Shown here: piece by piece, positions 49,784-56,923 of the stretch
Layout: every line of letters begins with the position of its first letter
Position numbering within the stretch: the first letter of the stretch is position 1
Assembly: GCA_934573855.1 (NCBI GenBank)
Contig: CAKTMF010000007.1
Span: 1-64,000, forward strand
DNA: 64,000 nucleotides
From: an uncultured Oscillospiraceae bacterium
Lineage (GTDB): Bacteria > Bacillota > Clostridia > Oscillospirales > Oscillospiraceae
Reading direction: 5' to 3'
The notes under the pieces: model-generated
What the model saw: the letters and a program-made list of their open reading frames with translations, nothing else
Told to the model about the DNA's origin: nothing
The model's database searches: none
Made by a program: the position numbers and the translations under genes

Positions 49784-52504
49784 ATGGAACAGGAACAGGC
49801 GATCCTTGAATATATATCCCGCCGGTGCGCGGAGGCGGCCGGAAGCGGCGAAAGGCGCGGCGTGAGCGCGGCGGAGGTCGCATCGCAGTTCGGAATGTGG
49901 CAGGATGAAGCGTCGCGGCTGCTCTCCGGCATGACAAAGGCCGGGACGCTGGAGGCCGCGGGGCGCAGACCCATACTCTATGCCCCGGCCGTCCGGCAGG
50001 GGGAGACCGGGCCGGAGCCGGAGAAAGAGGCCGCTGCCGCCCCGTTTTCGAGCATGATCGGCTATAACGGCAGTCTCGAGTACCAGATACAGGTCGCGAG
50101 CGCAGCCGTATCCTATCCTCCGAACGGGATACACACCCTCATAATCGGCAAGACCGGCGTCGGCAAATCCATGCTCGCCGCGGAAATGGCGCGCTATCTC
50201 GAACAGGAGCGCGGCTGCCCCCAGCCGTTCGTCACCTTCAACTGCGCGGAGTACGCGGATAACCCGCAGCTGCTGCTCGCACAGCTTTTCGGCTATGTGC
50301 GCGGCGCGTTCACCGGCGCGGAGAAAAACAAGCGCGGTCTTGTGGAGGAGGCGGACGGAGGGATACTCTTCCTCGACGAGATACACCGTCTGCCGCCGAC
50401 CGGGCAGGAAATGCTCTTCACGCTCATAGATAACGGCAGCTACCGCCGTCTCGGCGACAGCGAGACGCGCAGCGCGAGCCTCATGATAATCGGCGCGACG
50501 ACCGAGGACCCCTCGGCTTTCCTGCTGAGTACCTTCAAGCGCCGTATACCCGTTGTCATACAGATACCGGAGCTGAGGGAGCGGCCCATACACGAGCGTC
50601 TCGACCTGATATCCCGCTTTTTCTACGAGGAGTCCTGCAAGCTCGGCATGCCGGTGTTCATAGCGCCCGGAGCGCTCAAGCTGCTCGTCTCCTTTCAGGG
50701 CAAGAACAACATCGGCGACCTGCGCAACGAGGTGCGAGTGGCCTGCGCGCAGAGCCGCTGGGCGCTCGGACAGCAGGGAACGCCGGACGCGCGGCTCGTC
50801 ATAAACGACTACCACCTCTCGCGAAACCTCAGCATACACTACAGCAACACCCCGCATATCGACGCGTTCTTCACCGCGGCGGGGCTTGACAAGGGCCTGA
50901 CCATCACGCCGGGAGTCCCGGTGACCTTCTCCCCGGAGCCTGCGGGCGCGCAGACGGAGGCCGACGGCGAATCCGAGGACGCGCCGAACGACCTTCTGAG
51001 CCGCTACCTGAAAAACGCTCCGACGCTCATGGGCGCGCCCCGGCGTCCCGGCGCGATAGCCTACGGCGCGATCTCGCCGGTCGTGCTGCAGGGAACGCAT
51101 GAAATGCTCGAATACGCCTCCAAGCAGTTCAGAAAGACCTACAATCAGGACAGCGTCTACTCCATCGCCTATTACCTGCAGCAGCTCATGTCCTACGCAA
51201 ACGCAGAGAGGGTCGTGTTCACGCCGGGCAGCTTCGACACCGCGGCGCAGTTCAGCGAGGAAAAGGCTTTCGTCAAAAAAATGCTCCCGCTTTTGAAAAG
51301 CTACATCGGCATAGAGCTTACCGAGGGGGAGATATATCTGCTCGCGCTGCTTTTATCGCGCACGGAGCAGAGCAGCGTCAAGGCCGAGATGAACCTCATC
51401 GTCTGCGGCTACGGCGGCAGCGCCTCGGCCATGGCGTCATTTGCCAATCAAATGCTCAATACGGGCTTTATAAAGGCCGTGGACATCTATGGCAGCCTCG
51501 AACAGTCGGCGCTGCAGAAGCGTCTGCTCAAGGCCGTCAGCGCGGAGCGGGAGCGCAGCATAGTCATGTGCGGTATCGGCCTCTCCGGCGCGCTGAGACG
51601 TATCCTTGAGAAAAACAGCCGCCAGCAGACGGTGATCCTGCCGGTACTCGACCCCATGCTCGTGCTTGAGTGCGCGCGTATGATACTCATGGCGAACGCC
51701 GGCCCCGAGGAGATAGTCGGCGAGCTTGTCCGCGAGTACACGAGCGTCCTTTCCTCCGAGCTTGACGCGAAGAACACGCTGACGGCGGACGCGGACGAGG
51801 AGGACCCCTCCGGCGAAATGCGCGACGTGGTGATAACCTACTGCATAACCGGCGTCGGCAGCGCGCGAATGGTGCGCGAGATACTTCTGCAGGACATTTC
51901 GGTCTCAACGTCCATCGACATCCTGCCGCTCGGAATAAAGGACGACCTTGCATCTCTCGCCCACCGGCTGGGCAAGCGGCTGAAGCTGGTCATCGGGATA
52001 ATCAACCCGGAGATACCGGGCGTGCCGTTCATAAGCCTCGAACAGTTCTGCTGCGCGGCGAACCCCATGGATCTGCTCAGAAGCACCGGGATAAGTCTGC
52101 CGGGGAGCGAAAACGCCTCCGCCGACGAGCTGGCGGACATGCCGATCGAGAGGCAGCTGCAGCTCATACGGCAGAACCTCCACTACTTCGCCCCGTCGCT
52201 CGACCACGACCTTGTGGAGAAGGGCGCAAAGTATATTATCGACCGCATAGCCTCGATGTATGTCTTTCGCCTGCCGGACAGCCTCGTGGTGCGCATTTAC
52301 ATTCACTGCGCCACCATGTTCGAGCGCATAAAGAGCGAGGAGCCGATCAGCATGCCGCTCGACGGCTACGACGCGCTCGAAAAGCAGAGGGAGCTGTTCG
52401 AGAAAATGCGAAACATCCTCAACACCGGCGGGTCGTACCTCGGTCTGACCGTCACGGACGCGGAGGTATATTACCTGCTCCTCACGCTCCCGTATATGGA
52501 GTGA
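49784..52504 (+). CDS. LevR-type sigma-54 activator with PRD and EII-like domains
   Basis: 906 residues. Domains: N-terminal winged helix (about 1-65); AAA+ ATPase (about 90-330) with Walker A GKTGVGKS (122-129), the sigma-54 contact loop GAFTGA (174-179) and Walker B GGILFLDEIH (192-201); PRD1 (about 430-530); EIIA-like (535-655); an EIIB-like CITGVGSA segment (about 687-755); PRD2 (about 785-906). It opens sigma-54 promoters in response to PTS phosphorylation. The phospho-sites look altered: in the EIIA-like domain the His position is Tyr543 (CGYGGSA), and PRD1 has Leu where family members have His (ALLLS), while PRD2 keeps His841 (RIYIHCATMFERI). ATG 49784 has GGAGG seven bases upstream; it is 17 bp after rpoN. 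Confidence 0.9.
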   Translation: MEQEQAILEYISRRCAEAAGSGERRGVSAAEVASQFGMWQDEASRLLSGMTKAGTLEAAGRRPILYAPAVRQGETGPEPEKEAAAAPFSSMIGYNGSLEYQIQVASAAVSYPPNGIHTLIIGKTGVGKSMLAAEMARYLEQERGCPQPFVTFNCAEYADNPQLLLAQLFGYVRGAFTGAEKNKRGLVEEADGGILFLDEIHRLPPTGQEMLFTLIDNGSYRRLGDSETRSASLMIIGATTEDPSAFLLSTFKRRIPVVIQIPELRERPIHERLDLISRFFYEESCKLGMPVFIAPGALKLLVSFQGKNNIGDLRNEVRVACAQSRWALGQQGTPDARLVINDYHLSRNLSIHYSNTPHIDAFFTAAGLDKGLTITPGVPVTFSPEPAGAQTEADGESEDAPNDLLSRYLKNAPTLMGAPRRPGAIAYGAISPVVLQGTHEMLEYASKQFRKTYNQDSVYSIAYYLQQLMSYANAERVVFTPGSFDTAAQFSEEKAFVKKMLPLLKSYIGIELTEGEIYLLALLLSRTEQSSVKAEMNLIVCGYGGSASAMASFANQMLNTGFIKAVDIYGSLEQSALQKRLLKAVSAERERSIVMCGIGLSGALRRILEKNSRQQTVILPVLDPMLVLECARMILMANAGPEEIVGELVREYTSVLSSELDAKNTLTADADEEDPSGEMRDVVITYCITGVGSARMVREILLQDISVSTSIDILPLGIKDDLASLAHRLGKRLKLVIGIINPEIPGVPFISLEQFCCAANPMDLLRSTGISLPGSENASADELADMPIERQLQLIRQNLHYFAPSLDHDLVEKGAKYIIDRIASMYVFRLPDSLVVRIYIHCATMFERIKSEEPISMPLDGYDALEKQRELFEKMRNILNTGGSYLGLTVTDAEVYYLLLTLPYME

Positions 52505-52528
52505 AAAAAGAATACGGGAAATACGGCA

Positions 52529-52568
52529 GCCCGCCGGCATGACCTTCGTCGTGCCGGCGGGCTTTTTT
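52529..52568. terminator. Strong terminator after the sigma-54 activator
   Basis: An 11-bp GC-rich stem (52529-52539 with 52552-52562), 12-base loop, then T6. It lies between converging genes. Confidence 0.85.
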
Positions 52569-52572
52569 GCGT

Positions 52573-53322
52573 TTATGCGAGTCTCACGACGGTGAGGCTG
52601 CTGTTTTCATAGGCGTTTTCGGCGCCGGTGTTGTTCTGAACGGTCAGCGTGGATTGATCGGAGACGGTGAGGACGGAGTTGAGCGCAATGCGCCGCTCGC
52701 CGGCGGCTGCGGTGGTCACGTTCGACTCGGTATAGGTCACGGGCGTGCCGTTGAGCGCGAGAGCCGCGCCGACGGGTCCCTCCGCGGTCGTGGTCGCGTC
52801 GGTGACGAAGGTGACGAGATACTGGCCGGGGGCGAGCGTGACGCCCGTGGTGCCGGAGGCGGCGATGCTGCCGTCGGTCGAGTTGATGACATTCGTGCCG
52901 AGGGCGAGAGTGGCGCCGTTTGCCACGGTCTGGGAGGCCTCGGCATAGAGGAGCGCGTTGTCGTTCGTGGCCGTAGCGCCGGCGGGCCCGGCAGGGCCGG
53001 TAGCCCCGGTAGCACCCGTGGGTCCCGTTGCGCCGGTAGCCCCGGTGGGTCCGGCAGGCCCGGCAGGGCCGGTAGCTCCCGTGGCGCCGGTGGCTCCGGT
53101 AGCGCCAGCGGGTCCCGCAGGTCCGGTGGCCCCGGTAGCGCCCGTGGGGCCGGCAGGTCCGACAGGTCCGGCGGGGCCGGCAGGCCCAGCAGGTCCCATA
53201 GGCCCGGCGGGGCCTACGTTGCTGCCGCAGTCACAGCCGCACCCGCAGCTCTTGCCGCAGCCGCAGCTGCCCGCGCCGTAGTTGGGGTATACCTTTGTGC
53301 AAAGTTCATCGTTTTCTGCCAT
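52573..53322 (-). CDS. Collagen-like surface protein (BclA-type)
   Basis: 249 residues from ATG 53322, with AAGGAGGG five bases upstream. The N-terminal part (about 1-35) has a Cys-rich cluster (CGCGKSCGCGCDCG) but no signal peptide. About 80 residues of uninterrupted Gly-X-Y triplets follow (GPAGPAGPVG, GATGATGATG), many of them GPA or GAT, which form a collagen triple helix and are often glycosylated on Thr. The C-terminal 130 residues look like the BclA/TNF-like trimerisation domain (ASQTVANGATLALGTN, LAPGQYLVTFVTDA). Relatives coat spores (exosporium filaments). The lack of a signal peptide fits mother-cell assembly onto a spore surface, but sporulation is not shown here. Confidence 0.87.
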   Translation of the reverse strand: MAENDELCTKVYPNYGAGSCGCGKSCGCGCDCGSNVGPAGPMGPAGPAGPAGPVGPAGPTGATGATGPAGPAGATGATGATGATGPAGPAGPTGATGATGPTGATGATGPAGPAGATATNDNALLYAEASQTVANGATLALGTNVINSTDGSIAASGTTGVTLAPGQYLVTFVTDATTTAEGPVGAALALNGTPVTYTESNVTTAAAGERRIALNSVLTVSDQSTLTVQNNTGAENAYENSSLTVVRLA

Positions 53323-53546
53323 ACGATCCCTCCTTGGAGGCATAATGCCTCGCGACATTATATGAGCCGTCGCCGCCGCTGTTTACAGATCGGGCGAAAA
53401 GAAGGGGAACAGCGGGAGCCATATGCCGGAGAACGCGCCCTAACGCCTTCCCCAAGGGGAAGCCTTTTTTACGCTCTCCGCCCCTCCGCAGGGGAGGGGC
53501 TTGCTCATCCCGCACTGTGGGCATTACCGTGCCGCAGAAAATTTAA

Positions 53547-53678
53547 GCCTCCCTCTGACGAGGGAGGTGGCAAAACCGCAGGTTTTGACGGAGGGAGAGA
53601 AAACTGCCGGATTGCAGGATATCCAAGTTTTTCTCTCCCTCAGTCAGCTGCGCTGACAGCTCCCTCGTCAGAGGGAGC
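53547..53678 (-). repeat. MITE-like repeat family A, copy 2 (reverse)
   Basis: A 132-bp reverse copy of the element at 29770-29900, with the same inverted ends and internal blocks (AAACCGCAGGTTTTGACGGA, CTCCCTCAGTCAGCTGCGCT). It is flanked by further repeat pieces at 53440-53520 and 53800-53900. The 1.1-kb gap 53323-54448 holds almost nothing else up to 53940. Confidence 0.78.
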
Positions 53679-53699
53679 CATACAAATTATTGCTCCCCC

Positions 53700-53757
53700 C
53701 GGATGCTTCCCCCGGCGGGGGAAGTGCCGAGCGCAGCGAGGCGATAGGGGGTGCCTC
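53700..53757 (-). repeat. Repeat family B, copy 3 (reverse)
   Basis: The reverse complement of the block at 29662 (here GGGGGAAGTGCCGAGCGCAG then CGAGGCGATAGGGGG), lying next to family A copy 2 in the same relative order as near 29.7 kb but inverted. The whole 0.4-kb cassette therefore seems to have been copied in the opposite orientation. Confidence 0.72.
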
Positions 53758-53992
53758 CCCTTGAGGGGAAGGGGGACCGCTTGCGGTGGATGAGGTGTCC
53801 ATATTTACCCCTCATCAGTCTGCTCCGCAGACAGCTTCTCCCGAGGGACAAGCCATTTTTACTTTCTCTGTCCCACCGTAGGGGAAGGGCTTGCCACTCC
53901 CGCGCGGCGGCTTTTGTAAAAATTACGTATTTCTTCCCCTCGGCCGCTTCATGACGGCTCCGCTGCTTGTGGAGCCAAGGGCCGAGATACAG

Positions 53993-54031
53993 TAAAAGCG
54001 GCCCCTGTTCTCACTCTTCGGGAACAGGGGC
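53993..54031 (-). terminator. Leftward terminator facing the invertible-segment promoter
   Basis: The arms 54001-54010 and 54022-54031 (GCCCCTGTTC/GAACAGGGGC) pair over 10 bp. On the minus strand a TTTT run lies just beyond (53993-53996). It would stop the leftward transcript that begins near 54237, giving an RNA of about 240 bases in the present orientation. Confidence 0.6.
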
Positions 54032-54197
54032 TGCCGTCGTTTCTTGTGGCATTCTGATGTCGTGCGGCGGGGAGACGCTTTGAGGAAATATGTTAACCTG
54101 TGCGGCAAAACTCTGGTAAAATCAGGAAAGACGGCCTGCGGACATTTTTGCTTGCAAAAATATCGAAACGCAGAAAAAACAGCCCCAAAATTTCATA

Positions 54198-54213
54198 GAG
54201 TTCGTCACTCCGT
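54198..54213 (-). other. Recombination core-type site A
   Basis: GAGTTCGTCACTCCGT is the exact reverse complement of 55647-55662 (site B). It lies left of the integrase; sites B and C lie right of it in the opposite orientation. The core is two short inverted arms around a GACGA-type spacer, the usual shape of a tyrosine-recombinase site; arm symmetry is weakest in this copy. Confidence 0.7.
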
Positions 54214-54243
54214 GAGCAGGGCACTGTGGACTATTCTTGCTAT

Positions 54244-54272
54244 ATTGTAGCACCGCAGCGTAAAAAAAGCAA
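54244..54272 (-). promoter_or_regulatory. Outward-facing sigma-A-type promoter inside the invertible segment
   Basis: On the minus strand: TTGCTT (54267-54272), 17 bp, TACAAT (54244-54249), start near 54237. It now reads leftward across site A, away from the integrase and the sipW operon, into a terminator near 54000. If the segment between A and B or C were inverted, the same promoter would sit about 40 bp inside the right-hand site and read toward sipW. Confidence 0.68.
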
Positions 54273-54309
54273 TAGGGAGAGGTGAAAAATTTTGACGCGG
54301 AGAGAAATA

Positions 54310-54426
54310 ATGTATAAAAAACACGGCAGCGGCCGCACGCGTGTCAAGCACATTCCGCCGCCTTGTCCCCGGCGCACGGCTCCGCAGTCGGACAAGCAGT
54401 CAAAAAGCCGCGGCGGCAATAAATAA
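54310..54426 (+). CDS. Possible 38-residue basic peptide upstream of the integrase
   Basis: ATG 54310 has GGAGAG about 8 bases upstream and runs to TAA at 54424-54426, 22 bp before the integrase ATG. The product (MYKKHGSGRTRVKHIPPPCP...) is rich in Lys/Arg and Pro, without a known domain. It could be a small regulator or directionality factor, a leader peptide coupling translation to the integrase, or chance. Supported only by its ribosome site and position. Confidence 0.35.
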   Translation: MYKKHGSGRTRVKHIPPPCPRRTAPQSDKQSKSRGGNK

Positions 54427-54448
54427 ATGATCGGAGGAACATCGAAAA

Positions 54449-55564
54449 ATGGCAAAAGGAGAAAACATATTCAAGCGCAGAGACGGCAGGTGGGAGGCCC
54501 GCTATATCAAGGGCCGCGAGCTGTCGGGCAGGATAATATACGGCTTCTGCTACGGCAGGACCTACCGTGAGGCGAAGGAGAAGGTCACGCGCTGCAAGGC
54601 CGCGCTGATAAACGGCGCGCCTCAGCCCGGCGCGGTCTCGCGGCACCGGTTCGCGTACTACTGCGAGGAGTGGCTGAGAGGGAGAAAAACGAGAGTGAAG
54701 GAATCGACTCTCGTCAAATATGATACCACGCTGAGAAGGCACATCGTGCCGAAGCTCGGCAGCTGCTTCCCGACGGGGATAACGAGCGGACTGGTAGACG
54801 ACTTCACGCGGGAGCTGCTCTTTGAGGACGAGCTTGCGCCCAAGACGGTACACGACATCCTCGTCGTGCTGCACGCGGTGCTGAAGTACACCGCGGCGTT
54901 CTTCCCGGGGACGTTCCCGGCGATAGAGATCAGCTACCCGAAGCAGAGCAGGAGGGAGATGCGCGTCCTCTCGCGCGAGGAGCAGGGGCGCTTTGTCGCC
55001 TACCTTCTCGAGGATATGGATGAGTGCCGTTTCGGCGTGCTGCTGTCGCTGTTCACGGGCATGCGCATAGGAGAGCTGTGCGCAATGCGCTGGGGGAACA
55101 TCTCGCTGAGCGAGCAGACGGTACGCGTCGACGCCACGCTGCAGCGGCTGCACGATACCGGCGCTGCGGGCGGCGCGCAGACGAGGATAGTCATCGGCCT
55201 GCCCAAGAGCGGCACATCCGTCCGCACCATCCCCCTGACGGACTTTACGGCGGAGCTTTGCCGGAGGATGTATCCCGGCGACCCGTCCGCCTATGTTCTG
55301 ACCGGGACGGGGCGGTTCATGGAGCCGCGCACGCTCCAGTACAGGATGGAGCGCTACACGCGCGAGTGCGGTCTGGAGGGCGTGCATTTCCACACCCTGC
55401 GCCACACGTTCGCGACCCGCGCCGTGGAGGTCGGGTTCGAGATAAAGTCGCTCTCGGAGGTGCTGGGCCACGCCACGACTACCATCACGCTCGACCGCTA
55501 CGTTCATTCCTCCATGCGCCTCAAGCGCGACAACATGAGCAAGCTGGCCGAGGCGGGCTTTTGA
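54449..55564 (+). CDS. Tyrosine recombinase/integrase
   Basis: 371 residues. N-terminal arm-binding region (about 1-60), SAM-like core-binding domain (about 65-160), catalytic domain (about 170-365). Catalytic residues: Arg206 (TGMRIGEL), Lys253 (LPKSGTSVRTIP), His315 and Arg318 (FHTLRHTFATR), His341 (LGHATTTIT) and Tyr351 (LDRYVHS). ATG 54449 has CGGAGGAAC upstream. No phage, conjugation or cargo genes are near. Instead the gene lies between inverted core-type sites (A at 54198; B at 55647 and C at 55752), so it probably inverts its own segment and thereby switches the downstream sipW operon. The alternative is a remnant of an integrated element whose att sites are these repeats. Confidence 0.93.
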   Translation: MAKGENIFKRRDGRWEARYIKGRELSGRIIYGFCYGRTYREAKEKVTRCKAALINGAPQPGAVSRHRFAYYCEEWLRGRKTRVKESTLVKYDTTLRRHIVPKLGSCFPTGITSGLVDDFTRELLFEDELAPKTVHDILVVLHAVLKYTAAFFPGTFPAIEISYPKQSRREMRVLSREEQGRFVAYLLEDMDECRFGVLLSLFTGMRIGELCAMRWGNISLSEQTVRVDATLQRLHDTGAAGGAQTRIVIGLPKSGTSVRTIPLTDFTAELCRRMYPGDPSAYVLTGTGRFMEPRTLQYRMERYTRECGLEGVHFHTLRHTFATRAVEVGFEIKSLSEVLGHATTTITLDRYVHSSMRLKRDNMSKLAEAGF

Positions 55565-55646
55565 GCTGCGCAGTCAGACTTTTGTGTCAGAGGTGTGGAA
55601 AATCACGGTATTTATGGGCGTTTTCGCCGCGCGGAGGGAGCTTTTA

Positions 55647-55664
55647 ACGGAGTGACGAACTCCG
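55647..55664 (+). other. Recombination core-type site B
   Basis: CGGAGT-GACGA-ACTCCG (55648-55664) has perfect 6-bp inverted arms around a 5-bp spacer. The 16 bases 55647-55662 are the exact inverse of site A. It lies 83 bp after the integrase stop. Confidence 0.72.
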
Positions 55665-55751
55665 CGAAATGGTTGATATCAAAGGCTTTTCGGCCGTTTT
55701 GGCACTGCGGGGCGGTTTTGGCACGCCTGCCGGGCGCGGCGGCCGGACGCA

Positions 55752-55769
55752 GAGTGACGAACTCCGCGA
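55752..55769 (+). other. Recombination core-type site C
   Basis: GAGTGACGAACTCCGCGA repeats 55650-55667 (site B) perfectly over 18 bp in the same orientation, 102 bp downstream. Recombination of A with C would invert the segment; recombination of B with C would delete 102 bp. The rest of the 358-bp gap 55565-55922 shows no gene and no clear promoter for sipW. Confidence 0.7.
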
Positions 55770-55922
55770 CAGGTCACGCCCACTTCGGCAGACACGCCGG
55801 CACGAGCCGGAGGCTCTGCTTTCTTTGCCTATGCGGAGCAAGTTCCCGTCCGGGAGGAAGGGGACTCCTTTGTCGTCTCTGCCGGAGCCGGACCTATACA
55901 TAAACACGAAAGACACAGCTAT

Positions 55923-56450
55923 ATGGACCCAACTCTCAAAAAGGTCTGGAGCGTGCTGAGCAGCGTTCTGGCGGCGCTGGCGGTAACAGCGGCGCTGCTG
56001 CTGGCCGGCGTGCGGCTGGCCGGGCTTCAGGTGTTCAGCGTGTTGTCCGGCTCCATGGAGCCGAGCTATCACACCGGCTCGCTCATCTATGTGAAAAAGG
56101 TCGACCCCGCGCTTATTACCGAGGGACAGGTCATCACCTTCATGCTCGACGAGGACACCGTCGCCACGCACCGCGTCGTGGGTATCGTCCCGGATGAGGA
56201 CGACCCGCAGGTGCTGCGCTTTCGCACCAAGGGCGATGCGAACGACGCGGAGGACGGGCGGCTCGTGCATTACAGGAACGTGATAGGCACGCCGGTGTTT
56301 TCCATACCGTATCTCGGGTACGTCTCGGACTATGTGCAGCATTCCCCCGGCAGATATGTCGCGATCTACGCCGCGGTCTTTCTCTTGGTTTTCGCCTTCG
56401 GCCCCGATCTTATCCCGGAGCATAAGGGCGAAGAGGAAGAGAAGCCGTGA
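55923..56450 (+). CDS. sipW: Signal peptidase I, SipW (ER) type
   Basis: 175 residues. One N-terminal and one C-terminal membrane helix flank the catalytic domain. The nucleophile is Ser44 in LSGSMEPSY. His83 in VATHRVVGI replaces the Lys of ordinary bacterial enzymes, which defines the SipW/ER class. TKGDANDAEDG is the conserved third box. SipW-type peptidases mature TasA/camelysin-like proteins, and four such substrates are encoded next. There is no convincing ribosome site or promoter just upstream, so expression may depend on the invertible segment. Confidence 0.93.
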   Translation: MDPTLKKVWSVLSSVLAALAVTAALLLAGVRLAGLQVFSVLSGSMEPSYHTGSLIYVKKVDPALITEGQVITFMLDEDTVATHRVVGIVPDEDDPQVLRFRTKGDANDAEDGRLVHYRNVIGTPVFSIPYLGYVSDYVQHSPGRYVAIYAAVFLLVFAFGPDLIPEHKGEEEEKP

Positions 56451-56484
56451 CATTTCCCGCCGCGCGGGATGATGGGGAAGGCAT

Positions 56485-56531
56485 GCCCCCCTATCGGCTC
56501 ACTTCGTTCGCCACTTCCCCCAATGGGGGAA
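56485..56531 (+). repeat. Repeat family B, copy 4 (diverged)
   Basis: CCCCTATCGGCTCACTTCGT then TCGCCACTTCCCCCAATGGGGGAAGC: the same layout as the 29662 block, with several changes in its middle. Part of the 473-bp repeat-filled gap 56451-56923. Confidence 0.65.
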
Positions 56532-56559
56532 GCATTTGAGAAGAGCTGCGCCCGGAATG

Positions 56560-56704
56560 GCGCCCCCAACGGGGGAGCTGTCTGCGGAGCAGACTGAGGG
56601 GGCAGAAAAAGCCGAAGTATTCCCCCAGCGCAGGAGTGCGTTCCCAATCATCTCTCCCTCCGTCAAAGCCTGTGGCTTTGCCACCTCCCTCGTCAGAGGG
56701 AGGC
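56560..56704 (+). repeat. MITE-like repeat family A, copy 3
   Basis: About 145 bp, very similar along its length to 59315-59463 (shared blocks GGGGGAGCTGTCTGCGGAGC, AGAAAAAGCCGAAGTATTCC, CTCCCTCCGTCAAAGCCTG). Both copies are in the same orientation and flank three TasA-like genes. The left end differs from copies 1 and 2 (GGCGCCCCC instead of GCTCCCTCTGACG). Confidence 0.78.
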
Positions 56705-56745
56705 AATGGAGACGCAGCGGAGAGCCGCTCCGCGGGAAGGCAATA

Positions 56746-56794
56746 CCCCTATCGCCTCGCTGCGCCCGGCACTTCCCCCGGCGGGGGAAGCATG
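56746..56794 (+). repeat. Repeat family B, copy 5
   Basis: CCTATCGCCTCGCTGCGCCC then GGCACTTCCCCCGGCGGGGGAAGC, close to copies 1 and 2. It lies between family A copy 3 and the first TasA-like gene. Confidence 0.7.
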
Positions 56795-56923
56795 CGGGGA
56801 AAGCCGCGCGGGAGGATGGGGAAGGCACCCCCTATTCCCTCGGCGGGGAAGCGTACTGAAAGCATTTTCAACACAAGGGCAACGCCGAAAGGCTCCCAAT
56901 ACACGATCACTCAGGAGGACTTC

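Noticed and set aside
52958..53281. CRISPR-like short tandem repeats
   Set aside because: The repetition is the codon pattern of Gly-X-Y collagen triplets on the minus strand, with no spacer structure.
54449..55564. Integrase as the marker of a prophage or integrative conjugative element
   Set aside because: No phage structural, replication, relaxase or type IV secretion genes occur on either side within the window, and the repeats are inverted rather than direct att-like copies across a cargo.
55690..55730. Two TGGCAC sequences upstream of sipW as sigma-54 promoters
   Set aside because: Neither is followed by TTGC at the required distance.
55669..55959. A 96-codon ORF between the integrase and sipW
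   Set aside because: It has no ribosome site, overlaps site C and the sipW start in another frame, and its sequence is Arg/Pro-rich in the manner of chance GC-rich frames.
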